Source: Hygrophila difformis (lineage: Eukaryota > Streptophyta > Magnoliopsida > Lamiales > Acanthaceae). From it: 64,000 nucleotides of DNA. The notes under the pieces are model-generated. The model ran no database searches. It was not told the DNA's origin and was given only the letters and a program-made list of their open reading frames with translations. The stretch covers positions 36,340,148 through 36,404,147 of the forward strand of contig JAOANR010000008.1 in NCBI GenBank assembly GCA_030278955.1, written 5' to 3'. Of the stretch, positions 1 to 9,866 are shown piece by piece. Both the position numbers and the translations under genes were made by a program. Each line of letters starts with the position of its first letter. The stretch's first letter is position 1.

Positions 1-158
1 GGCCCTTAACATACCATACTGTTACACTGGCTAACATTTGAATATCATATGGCATTATAGAATTAATAAAAAAAAATCAGTTAAAGCATGTACAAGCATG
101 TAACAACTCCACAGGGTAATGCTAACAAAGCAAGAAACATCAAATTAACACTACTTAC

Positions 159-295
159 AAAATCCTGTAGAGTTGAATTTGATTGCATCATTGCATCTAT
201 ACCAACCGTAGGCACCTCAACTAAGAAATTCAGTAGTGGATCCAGAGTTGCTTTATTATTGCATTTGTGTATAGAATTTCCGACCTGGCTGCCAC
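159..295 (-). CDS. Internal exon of an unrecognised plant gene (partial)
   Basis: On the minus strand a 137-bp segment is open for 45 codons (starting SQVGNSIHKC after a split glycine codon and ending STLQDF). It is bounded by a good acceptor (TTTTGCAG before 295) and a consensus donor (GTAAGTAG after 159). The composition looks like real protein rather than a chance frame, with LDPLLNFLVEVPTVG in the middle. I do not recognise the family. It may belong with the candidate first exon at 1426-1545 on the same strand, with the rest of the gene running off the left edge. Nothing shows whether the gene is intact. Chance is the alternative, made less likely by the matched splice sites. Confidence 0.42.
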
Positions 296-1425
296 CTGCA
301 AAACCTCATGTTTTAGAAGGAATAACAAAAACAAGGGAAAAAAAAAAAAAAAAAACAAGCATGCACTTTAACATATAATCAGCCTACCTCTAATTCAAAT
401 GACATGTCAAAATTAGAACATAACATCTCATAAGCCTTTTTCATTTAACATTGTGACTTAGACATGAACACACTAAAATAACTTTGGTGGAATGAAGCTC
501 CTTTGATCAAATACCAGCATTCACTTTTATCGGCGCCTTGGATCCAGTTGATGGCTAGAGATGAGGAGCTGGAGCAGAGCCATCCCCACCAGTATATCAA
601 AAAGAAATAAATTTGTCCATGAGGCAGCCAACAAGTGTTTTGAGAAAGTTCCTTGTTGTCATTTCCCAGTACAATCATGCAGAATAATCCCAATCACTAT
701 CAGCATTGACAAACTATGTCATGATGTGAATTCAGTGTTTACTTTATGCCATTTCTTGTATGCTGTAGCCACCTCTCAAGCTTTATGTTGTGTATATGTG
801 ATGGAAATATCAAGCAAAAGCTTTTGTTTTTTCATTTTTATTTTTCACTTTTTTAGAAGTTAAGCTAAAGTATTTCAATACGCTATATTGTACACTTACC
901 TTCCTCTCCACCTTGCAATGCACCCCCAACAACTAAACTTGATATCTAAAAAAAGGGACAAGAGATGCATCAAATGCACATTCTAGCATCCCCAAAATCA
1001 TAGAGTTAAAAGTAGAGATAACAAGAAATGCACAAACCTTTTGCATGTGCTTCAAAATCAATTCGCACTTGGAGGCAGTATCAAGCCCACCACACTCTTG
1101 CATCTTTATCAGAGTTCCGTAAAATGGGGGAACAAATAATCCAAAACAGAAATTGATCAGACTCCATTTTATCAATGTAACTAAGAAAGATATAAAACCA
1201 AAGAGGCCACAAAACACAGATCAAAGTAATTAGAATCAATGAGACGCACAAACACCTCAAATAACGCTCAGACATACAAACCCCTCCTCAAATTTCACAT
1301 ACTATCGATCATAATTTATCGGAAAATAAAAGTCGCGCTTAATTTCTACAAATGTGTCAAAGTGGACTGTGAATATTAGAAGTGATTAAAATGACAGAAT
1401 CAAGCGCAAGATTAGATATGGTTAC
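296..1425 (-). other. Probable intronic DNA with one more exon candidate
   Basis: AT-rich sequence between the two exon candidates. A further minus-strand coding-looking piece ends at 1038 with a donor GTTTGTG and reads KMQECGGLDTASKCELILK. A clean acceptor for it is missing: the nearest one (TTTCTTAG near 1190) opens a different frame that stops early. Either the exon is short, or the gene copy is broken here. The rest of the stretch shows no coding signal. Confidence 0.28.
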
Positions 1426-1545
1426 GAGAAAGAGAGTGAATTGGGCGAGAAAGCGTTCGCAATCGGGGTTGGGGTCGGAAATTCCAGCAGAATACAATGA
1501 AGACAAATTGGCCTGCAGTTGGTGCAGCTTCAGTAACTCTTCCAT
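1426..1545 (-). CDS. Candidate first coding exon of the unrecognised gene
   Basis: Forty codons from an ATG at 1545 (MEELLKLHQLQANLSSLYSA at the start) run in phase 0 to a possible donor (CTC then GTAACC) at 1425. The peptide is leucine-rich and helical in appearance. It lies upstream, in the minus-strand sense, of the exon candidate at 159-295, which is the main reason to group them. The frame stays open a further 23 codons past the donor, so it could also be a stand-alone short ORF. The family is not recognised. Confidence 0.32.
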
Positions 1546-1600
1546 TAAGATTTCGAGAGGGAACTTGAAATGGAACAAGAACAGCCCAAAAACTCAATAG

Positions 1601-2268
1601 AGAAGAATATGAAGATTTTAAGAACCAGACTAGAATCCCCGGACAAAGTACAAATAAATACTGTATTTTAAAGAAAAACGGCAAATTCTCACAAATTCCA
1701 CATCAATCGGGTTGATGCAATTGGACCCCATCAACACGAAAACGAATCAGACCCAACCCATTTACCTCAATTCGGATCTTTTTGAGTTTGGGTCGGGTCC
1801 ATCTCTAAACCTAAGTTGCATTAGTGTGTAAAATCCTAGATCCCCACTGTGATATCAATTTCAGACACAACACAGCAGCCGCACTTGTTTCTCCTGGAGC
1901 CTCACTCTCCTCCACTTCCTCCCCCACGTTTTCCCAGACTCCACCACTCCGGCGCCGCTCATTTTCTTACCCGCCGCCGCGCAGGTCCCCTACGTCTGAC
2001 GACGTGCCCGTAGCAGTTCCCCTCGCCGATCCCCTGCGTCTGTATGCTCACCTGAGTCTGCCGTCTTCCTGTGCCCATTGTCGCTTCCCTTGCCTATGAA
2101 TCTGTTGTCTGCTCACCTGTGAGAGAGAGTTGCTAATTATTTTTTTTGATGTTTCAATATTTGCTTGAGCTTTAACTCGTGAATGTTTTCAACCTAGGCT
2201 TCGTGTATTTTATGTTTATCCCAAGAGTCTGGTTGATTACTTACATAACAACAGTGGTCAAAATTTCA

Positions 2269-2301
<33 letters not shown>

Positions 2302-2640
2302 AATTTTCTTCTTTGGGTTTGTATGATTAGCTTTGAATATATTTATTTTAAGTTTTAAGTTTTAAGATTTTAAGTTTGTGTTTGTATGATTAGCTTGAAG
2401 GTTTTAAGTTTTGCTGCTATGCTGACCTGGTTGGAGATGGATTTGGGGGGTTTGATTTTAGGGCAAAATTGATTTGAGAAAATGTGTGGTTGATTGGTTT
2501 ATACGAAATATTTAATGTTTTTGGTGAACTTTGTTTGATCAGAATTCTTTGTTGGATAAATTGGATTGAACACATGAAGTTAAAGGGAAATGTTTGACCT
2601 CTATTTTGATAGTACAGATTTGATTGCTTGAAAATATATA
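1601..2640. other. No gene seen; GC-rich leader-like patch and an A tract
   Basis: A CT- and CG-rich patch at about 1890-2100 looks like a plant 5' leader but has no supported ORF. It is followed by AT-rich DNA and a run of about 29 A at 2270-2299. The run could be the poly(A) tail of an old retroposed sequence. No flanking duplication was found. Confidence 0.3.
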
Positions 2641-2925
2641 TTGGATGAATTAGTATGTAACATATGGTTGTTTGGATAAATATGGTAATCTTAAGGGTGC
2701 ATGTGGTGGAGTATATGTTAGTTTTGTGAAAATTATATTGTCGTTTTAAAATGAATGTAGTGACCGGGTGCAGGAACTTAGGAGAAGATGTGAGTTTTTG
2801 GTGGAAGATGTTAATAGGGAAATGTGATTGTGTTAGTTAGACGATGTTTCCTGTATAGATTTCACAATGTGGTTTTTTTACAGTGAGTTTGGCTATGCAC
2901 AATAATTTGATAGAAATTGTTTGTA
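2641..2925 (+). repeat. Left copy of a ~280-bp inverted repeat (element T)
   Basis: This segment matches the reverse complement of 45309-45583 with scattered substitutions and small gaps; for example it begins TTGGATGAATTAGTATGTAA and the right copy ends with the complement. The pair encloses the DUF1985-like exon and the W insertion, so it probably forms terminal or subterminal repeats of an older DNA element. No 9-bp target duplication was recognised at the outer edges, so the true ends are uncertain. Confidence 0.6.
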
Positions 2926-3749
2926 TAACTCAATACTTTAATTGTTCAAGGGCATTTTAATCGATCGAGGGCACTACAATTGTCTTATCATTCCCAATAT
3001 ATTTTTTCATAAATCACAATACATACCTGCCGTTTCCACGACTACATTCTTGCAACGTATGAATCAATATAGCCCATCAAATCGAGATCCTCCGCATCAT
3101 CGTCTTCATCACCTTTATTATCCACGCGTCCAGCCTCATCAACAATGTCGTCTCCTTCACCACGACGTTGCTCCATACTGCTATCAACATCTTAATCATT
3201 GCTAACATTTTCGTCACCACTTTCCCCAAGTCCACATTCTTCTCCTTTCTCTTATGTGGCCTATCTGCTTCCCTACCTCACCTACTAACTCTCTCTGAAT
3301 CCCAGCCAACCTCTCTTCTACCGTCCCCTCTATGCATGGGTTCACTGGCCCCACTCTTTGTCTACAGAAAATCAAACAAATGGACAAGTAAATAATATAT
3401 CGAAATCAGTTCCTACAATAAATTTAAAAGTTCACTACATATTTGTCCTAATCTTACAACTTAAGCAAGTGTACCTCCCGTACATGCCTCAAAGACCGAA
3501 GATACTTCACCTCGTCTCTCAATGGATAGAACTTCACCACGTCTGCCTCCTTCACATTCTTCAATATTTGACTGCATTCTTCCATCTTCGGGTGAATAGG
3601 AACCCACCAGGATACTTCTTATGATTGGGTGATGCTAGAAACGGTATGCGTTCAAACATTCAAGTCTGTTACAAATAACAATAGACCATAATCAGATAAG
3701 AATAAATAAGTTGTTCAGCCAACTTTTACCACAAATAGTAACTTAAAAC
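2926..3749. other. Interior of element T, no supported gene
   Basis: CT-rich and AT-rich sequence with only short frames in all phases. It lies between the inverted repeat and the DUF1985-like exon and is probably intronic or 3' sequence of the transposon gene. Confidence 0.3.
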
Positions 3750-4142
3750 TCACATCAATCTAAATATACATCCATCTGCGTACAGCTTCCCTTTGGTGCA
3801 TTTCTTCAGAGCCTCCAATAAAAATATGTGAGCAACAGCTCCCCAAGCATATTCTCCTATACGATCTAAATCATCAACATGATGCATGAGAAATGTGGAG
3901 CCATATTGGTAAGTCGAGGGAAATATGACACAATTGAATACAAATAATATGTATATCCTAGCAAAGTCATCCACATTGTAGCTCCCACAGTCAAGCTCCT
4001 TGCCCTTACACATTTTCCTTAACAAATCCACAATTCTATTTCTTTTCACCTCCGCTACATTCCCCCCTAAAAACCTCTCCACCGTCCTATTCTTCTCATC
4101 CAACCTCGAGTGGACAAACAAACCTTCATTCCTCAAAGCCAT
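3750..4142 (-). CDS. DUF1985-like plant transposon protein, exon fragment
   Basis: A 130-codon minus-strand frame from ATG 4142. The stretch YNVDDFARIYILFVFNCVIF, followed by HHVDDLDRIGEYAWGAVAHI, matches the pattern I know from the DUF1985 / plant mobile domain proteins carried with Ulp1-like peptidases by Mutator-like elements. The frame stops at 3750, but a consensus donor (GTGAGT) overlaps the last codons, so this is more likely one exon than a whole gene. The frame is also open upstream of the ATG. The Ulp1 peptidase part is not found nearby; W splits the element at 4504. The protein has no known enzymatic role and is associated with transposons in plants. Confidence 0.55.
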   Translation of the reverse strand: MALRNEGLFVHSRLDEKNRTVERFLGGNVAEVKRNRIVDLLRKMCKGKELDCGSYNVDDFARIYILFVFNCVIFPSTYQYGSTFLMHHVDDLDRIGEYAWGAVAHIFLLEALKKCTKGKLYADGCIFRLM

Positions 4143-4499
4143 TACACATGCAAATTCTCCGCTGGAAACTTCAAGATGATTCCTTTCCCCAATCTAAAAC
4201 CCTACTCCTTTACCTCATAGCATTTCACTATCGCCTCCAACCATGACACACTACTGTAGGCTGCTGGACATTTCAGAAAATGCCAAAACGGGTCCTCTTT
4301 ATAGCTTGCATATGCTTCCCATCATGTCCTCATTTATTTCATCCTAATAGTCCTGAAAAACTGTGGGGAGTACCGGTAATCATCCATGTGTCACCCTTGT
4401 CCACGCTTCGTGCTTTCTTCTTCTTGTCCCTATTTCCTTCACTTGTACAGGTATTACTTCCTCTCCTAACACTGTCCCCCTTCGCTTCACTCGTACTAG
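4143..4499. other. Element T sequence up to the W insertion point
   Basis: No supported gene. The sequence resumes at 44893 after the W insertion. The five bases CTCTC at 4500-4504 are repeated at 44888-44892 and are the W target-site duplication. Confidence 0.5.
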
Positions 4500-4673
4500 C
4501 TCTCTGAAACTTTTGACAAATTTCATTAACACGAGTATTCTCTAAAAATATATCAGGCTTGGATTTATTAAAATGAAAAGAGTTATGATTTATGGAATGG
4601 GTTAGGGATATAATAAGATTGTTACTCATGTGAGGGGCTTTAATTTCAAATGGCGCTGCAGTCCTCTCATGTC

Positions 4674-4812
4674 ATGAAACTTTTGACAAGTCTCATGGTA
4701 CAACCGGGATAGATTGACCTTCAGCCTGTCACACTGAGGGTCCCCGGCATATGTGCCATGATACTTCTCATGATTTCATGTCATGAGATTACCTACCATG
4801 AAACTTTCGGCA
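4674..4812 (-). repeat. Degenerate copies of the W LTR terminus inside the LTR
   Basis: The terminal motif TGAAACTTTTGACAA recurs at 4675 and, more diverged, at 4799 (TGAAACTTTCGGCAG). Between them, at 4740-4765, TCCCCGGCA...CCATGATAC resembles the junction of the primer site and LTR end (38888-38911). The same arrangement is present in the right LTR at about 39075-39215. The diverged copy at 62505 lacks roughly this 200-bp part. Confidence 0.5.
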
Positions 4813-5691
4813 GATTCCCACTACATGAGTATTTTCTGAAAAATCACATTTTTATTTACTCGTGTTAAGAAACTGTGCCCCCGAAAGCGCACGGAGTCAA
4901 AAATTGCAGTAATTTATAGTAAGTACCGGATCGTTCACTGGAGGATGTGCGATAGAAGCAGGGCCCACGTCATTTACTAAGATTTTCCACTCGGTTACTC
5001 GATTCAGGTTTGTGATATGACTAACAACTACTTGACAGAATTTAAACTAAGTTATGAAAGCAATTAAAATAAAGCAGATAAAATTATTCTAGGAAGCGAA
5101 TTAAATTTAAATCTAAGAAAGCAATAGAATTATTTTAAGAAAGCGATTAAGATTATCTAAGAAAGCAGATTTAAAATATGACAGAAGGGACAGGAAGAAA
5201 AGAATAAAGATTTGACAAGATTCAGATGAAACACAGTTAAACTTCCATTTTGTTACACAGATCTTAGCTTGGGATAATCCTTTCAGTTAGCTAACTCTCA
5301 TGCTCTCTATACCATGTTCCCTTTAACAGACAGGTACTGTAACACCCCGGATTTGATAACCCAGGCCGGGATGTCACCGCCACATCTCTCTAGCAAGACA
5401 CGGACTCTCCGAGCTTGCCAAAGAGATGCAAGGCTATAGGTATTGCAAAAAGATTTAACACAAGTCCGGAATCTATGTAAAAATAATAAGTGTCATCCAC
5501 ACATATAGTAGTAAATATATATTGCAGCGGAAAAATGTAAATGGGCCGACATGGCCAAAACTCGGGGTTCACATGCCCGTTATGCAAGTATCGTAAAAAG
5601 TAAATAAACAATGTTTAATAATCCATCCCCAATGCACATGCTATGCATCATCTCCGTACTCTGAAATAAAAAGAGAATACAACAATTTTAT

Positions 5692-5708
5692 CAGTATATA
5701 AAATACTG
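5692..5708 (-). promoter_or_regulatory. Palindromic TATA-containing motif in the Y LTR
   Basis: CAGTATATAAAATACTG lies about 355 bp from the LTR end. X LTRs hold the related CAGTATATTTTTATACTG at nearly the same distance (9147-9164), both next to ACTTACTCAG in the sense direction. Conservation between two diverged LTR families suggests function, either a TATA element or a hairpin. Which one is not decided by the sequence. Confidence 0.35.
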
Positions 5709-5974
5709 AGTAAGTCGATCCTAACATAGCAATAAAGGGATTTAATTAGATAATTTAAAATTTCACTCCTAACATGCATTCACAAAATTTAAAGGAAATA
5801 ATAATCTTAATTGTGTATTTAAACATGCATCTAATCTACAATAATAATTTAGTCATGCCATGAAATTTAAAGACATAATTTAAATGCATAATTTAAAGAC
5901 ATGCAAAAATAAATAAATACTTAAAATCATTAAATCTTTTATTTCCCCCGTTACGAAACCATTTCTCAGTGTTT

Positions 5975-6058
5975 TGTATAGCCGGTGATCCGGCGGCCGC
6001 AGCCGTGTCGTAAGTATCTTGTATAGCCGGTGATCCGGCGGCCGCAGCCATATCTGCC
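5975..6058 (-). repeat. 45-bp tandem repeat with GC hairpins in the Y LTR
   Basis: Two units start TTGTATAGCCGG. Each contains a perfect 5-bp stem GCCGG/CCGGC around TGAT (5981-5994 and 6026-6039) followed by GGCGGCCGC. The second LTR has the same pair at 28843-28856 and 28888-28901. The site is about 640-720 bp from the LTR 3' end, overlapping the zone that holds the hairpin array in X LTRs. Confidence 0.7.
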
Positions 6059-8651
6059 ATACCCAGTAACACTCCGGAGCCTCGAGAAATCCATACGGAC
6101 AACCCGAGAGAGTAGGCCATATATCTCCCGCCAACTGGCGTAATATTTCATCAAATTCTCTCGTCCATTATAGGCCCGAAGAGAAAAGGCTAGAGGGGCA
6201 CCCTGCAGAGCACTCACCCTCCACCAAGTATCTCATGTATCGTTTAGATTTAATGTATCGGGGTTTTTCAAAAGTGTAGATGTATCGTGTTTCAAATCTT
6301 TGACCGTTTGTTTCGAAATTTCAAAACTCTTCGATTTAAAAGTATCTTGGCGTCACAGTTTGCGCCTTTCTCATTTAAAAATCCGTTTCAAGCCCGAAAA
6401 TTCTGAAATCTTCACACTTTTTGCAAAACACCCTAACGAACAACTTTCGTGTTTTAACTTTTTCGAAATAAGTTGAGGAAACATGTCAAAAATCGATTTT
6501 ATCATGCAATCAGAAAACTGTCCGAACTCAGGTTTGACACAGTTCAAAATCTCGACTTTTTAACATATCAAATGGACTCTGAAAATTCTGAAATTTAATA
6601 TGCACATACTAGACATGATTATCTACAACTTTCATTTAGATTGTAAAGATCAAATCGGACTAGAAATTATAGAAATAAATTCACTAAGTTCGAACATATT
6701 CATAGACAGATTTCCACACGTTTTGTCAAAGCAGTCTCTTTTCGATGCGATTTAAAATAGCAACCGTTAACGAAAATGGCTGAAATTTTTACACATGTAA
6801 CACCCGAGGAAAAACAAATTCAAATTGTTTTGAACTACGTCATGACTTGATCCCTTCACAGGGTACGTAGGCAGCTTAGAACTAATTTCTAAGTTCAGTC
6901 ACGAAATAAATCACAAAATACATCACGAATTAGACCACAAGGACGATAGGAGATGTTGGAACCAATTTAGACTAGGCTAAGTAGGTCCCGGAAATGTTGC
7001 GAGCGATAATCCGGACTCGTAACAAGATTAAGGAGAAGATTCCGCAACGAAAACGCCCCAGGGAATCGAGCTAACACGTAGAAAACCGATAGGGGAAAGC
7101 GAGGGAAGACCCGACGGAACACGCGGACCGCCGAACCGGCCGGTCCGGCCGGCCCGCGCTGCCCGCGCGGCCAAGGGCGTCGCGCCCCCAGGGAAGGTCA
7201 CGCGTGCTCCGCGCGCACAAAGGCCTATGTGCGCGCCACCAGCGCGCCAGAGGTGCAGGAGGTGTAAACTTTCCTTCCATGGCGATTTTCTTGCCAAAAA
7301 TCCGACCTCCATCAATGGCAAGTCGATCACAACAATGGGGAAGGGCATAACATCAGATTTTGGGCGCCCCTCCCCCTCACTCTCAGAAAACCTAACCCTA
7401 AACACCTCCAAAACTCCTCTCCAAGTCGAAACCTCTCCGAACTCACTTTCCGGCAAGAATTCCGGCGACGGCAAGGCGAAAGGAACCAAGCCCTGCCCTC
7501 TAGACTCTTGGTAAGCTATTGTACAAAGTTTCAATTCGTCCATAAGTCTCAGAAACTCGAATTCTAACACTATTTCCTTACTACGATCCTCCGTCGGAAA
7601 ACGAACAAAAAGCGATCGGAGAAGTTGGCCGTTCGTCGTGACCCTAGGACGTCCGGAAACCCAATCCAGCGACCCTACCATCATTCTAAGTAAGTTAAAA
7701 CCTTACTCACAAATTTTCGTGGTTGTTTGTTGTTTAAATCTCGAGATATAGGCTTGTAACAAAAATCGGTTTTCAAAAACCCTATTTTCGTCCAATTTTA
7801 AAGACTCGCCAAAAACTCGACCTTCGGGAATTCAAACCGAAAACTTTTCAACATAGAAGTTGTACCTAACACCTTTATCTATCTTGTGTCCAAATTTCAG
7901 CCATTGACATTAAGTTTTGCTATCCCAATTTTCGCCATGAACTTTCTGTATGGAACCGAACCGTTTAAATCTGTGACAGATTCCTTCATTCAACTTGATG
8001 CATGTTTTTCACCCATTTTTCGAATGATTTAACTTTGAATTTCTAAACAAAAGTTGTAGATAATTGTGTCTAGATTATGCCTACAAAATTTCACGAATTT
8101 TGGTGTTCATTTGATATGTCAAACGGCCAAGTTTTTCGAACTGTTTGAATTCGTTTTAAGGGCCATGAGTATGCAGTGAGTTGCACTCGATTTTTGAGTA
8201 CCAAGAATTCATTATTTCCAAAAACTTAAAACATGGAAGTTGTTCCTTAACGTGTCGTGTAGTTACTGTAAAAATTTCACATCGATTGGTTTTGAAATGA
8301 ATTTTTAATCGGCGTTATACGAACCTGTGACGAAAACAGTTTTTAAGACGTAAATTATTCTTTGCAATAAACTCAAATTTCAACTCACTTCGGAACCTTA
8401 TTTCCAAAAACTTAAAACATGAAAGTTGTTCGTGTGTGTGTTTTTGAGTTACTGGCCAAGTTTCAGAATTTTTGGAGGAAAAACGAATTTTAAATTAAGA
8501 AAGGCGTGAACTGCCTCGAATAGGATTTTTCGAACTTGAGAAAACTCGAACTATGAAAACGCGATATCGATCCTTTGATAACTTTGAAATACGAACTTTC
8601 GAAAAATCCCGTTCACTAGGCTGAGCCGATCTTCATACTATCATTATCTTT

Positions 8652-8868
8652 GAGACTGCCTCGTTAGTGGTCTCTTTACTATCTGAGATTGCCTCGTTAG
8701 TGATCTCGCGCGCTGTATTTGTGGATCGCCTCATTAGTGGTCCTACTATCTTTGTGGATCGCCTCGTTAGTGGTCCTACTATCTTTGAGACTGCCTCGTT
8801 AGTGGTCTCCCATTGTTTGGACTGCCTCGTTAGTGGTCCTATGTTGAGATTGCCTCGTTAGTGATCTC
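8652..8868 (+). repeat. Array of seven hairpins with one loop and covarying stems
   Basis: Seven units start at 8652, 8685, 8723, 8756, 8787, 8819 and 8846. All carry the loop TGCCTCGTTAGTG (first base C and one other change in some copies). The flanking stems differ between units, yet pair within each: GAGAC with GTCTC, GAGAT with ATCTC, GGAC with GTCC, and GGAT with GTCC through a G-U pair. Spacing is 28-37 bp. Matching changes on both sides point to selection on RNA or DNA structure. The same array is at 15621-15837, 52184-52400 and 59213-59429. Confidence 0.8.
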
Positions 8869-9146
8869 CCGGTATGGTGTCCTCTTCTTAGTTTACGGGA
8901 TGAAAAGTAAAAGACTCGTGTGAGTGTTTCATTATGCTTAAATCGTGTTTATCCTGTCTTTAATTATGTATTTAAAATTTATGCATCTTAAATTATGCTT
9001 TAAATTTCGCTTTTTAAATTAAGTTCTTTAATCATGATTTTCCGCTGCTAATAAATCATGTATTTTTAAATTCTCGTACGGTAAGCGAAATCTTTAGTTT
9101 AAACACTTGTAACCCCTTTTATTTGTTAGTTAGGGATTAACTTACT

Positions 9147-9164
9147 CAGTATATTTTTATACTG
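9147..9164 (+). promoter_or_regulatory. Palindromic TATA-containing motif in the X LTR
   Basis: CAGTATATTTTTATACTG lies 367 bp before the LTR end and is preceded by ACTTACT. It is the counterpart of 5692-5708 in Y. It is a candidate core promoter or hairpin. The truncated 3' LTR of X1 lacks it; both X2 LTRs keep it. Confidence 0.35.
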
Positions 9165-9534
9165 ACAACCGTTGTCATTTTTCTTTTACAGAGTATGTCG
9201 AGTGACGCATACGCATGCACTTGGGGGAAATTATTTATGAACATTTTAAATCTCTGCATCGTACTGTTTTACCGGGTCTGTTAAACCCGAGGATTTGGCC
9301 ATGTTGGCCGTGATTTACTTTCCGCTTCATTTACTCTATTTACTTTTTCGCGCATGATGATTACTACTATCGTTTTAAGTATTATAAATTTCCGGACTAT
9401 ATCTTGAATGTTTTAAATCTTTTGCATACCCACAAGCCTTGCATTTCCTTAGCGAGCTCGGGAAGCCGTGTCTTGCTAGGGGGATGCGGCGGTGACACCT
9501 CGGCCTGGGTTATCAAATCCGGGGTGTTACAAGT

Positions 9535-9546
9535 TGGTATCAGAGC
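9535..9546 (+). other. X1 primer-binding site
   Basis: TGGTATCAGAGC, three bases after the LTR end, complementary to the 3' end of plant initiator tRNA-Met. It fixes the plus orientation of X1. Confidence 0.9.
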
Positions 9547-9866
9547 CCGGAAAATTTTTAAAGCTACTACTATTATTTTAAACCAATATTTTTAAGCCCA
9601 AGTATTATTTCTTTTAAAATTATTTATTTGACTACTAGTACTATTTTTAGCCCAAAAATCTATAATCCTTTTTACATAGCCCAAATCTTAGCCCAAGAAA
9701 TATTAAATTTTGGCCCACTATAGAGGCCCAACCCTTAGCAATTTATTTTAAACTAAATTTTATGGGGAAGGGACTTGCACTTGCATGTTGCATATAGATT
9801 TAAATTTATGCATATCTTAACTTTGCCTGAAAAACATCTAACTCTAACCTCCCTTGTTGACAATAG

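Larger units (their letters stand above)
5338..6795 (-). repeat. Y 3' LTR, truncated
   Basis: Matches 22311-22522 plus 28412-29657 almost base for base. It stops at ...TTTTTACACA, where X1 begins. In the intact LTR this point is followed by ACCTAG and a further 1.3 kb (29658-30947) that are missing here. ACACA at 6791-6795 is the probable left half of the X1 target duplication; the right half was deleted. Confidence 0.88.
6796..9531 (+). repeat. X1 5' LTR
   Basis: 2,736 bp from TGTAACACCCGAGG to CCGGGGTGTTACA, ends that are themselves imperfect inverted repeats. It includes a GC-rich block near 7130-7250, good 5' splice-site matches at 7511 (TTG then GTAAGC) and 7690 (AA then GTAAGT), a covarying hairpin array (8652-8868), a palindromic TATA motif (9147-9164) and a pyrimidine tract with CAG near 9190. 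Long minus-strand frames inside it are not supported as genes. Confidence 0.88.

Noticed and set aside
5880..6217. Short minus frames over the Y LTR GC hairpins (also 28742-29079)
   Set aside because: Three overlapping frames across a tandem repeat, no domain, explained by the repeat itself.
7028..7684. 218-225-codon minus-strand frames in the X1 LTRs (also 13976-14653)
   Set aside because: Antisense to GC-rich LTR leader sequence, no recognisable domain; in X2 LTRs the frame is broken, so it is not conserved.
8667..8861. Repeats of GCCTCGTTAGTG as a CRISPR-like array or a 64-codon peptide
   Set aside because: Plant LTR context, short irregular spacing and spacers that are parts of hairpin stems; the peptide is just a frame through the repeats.
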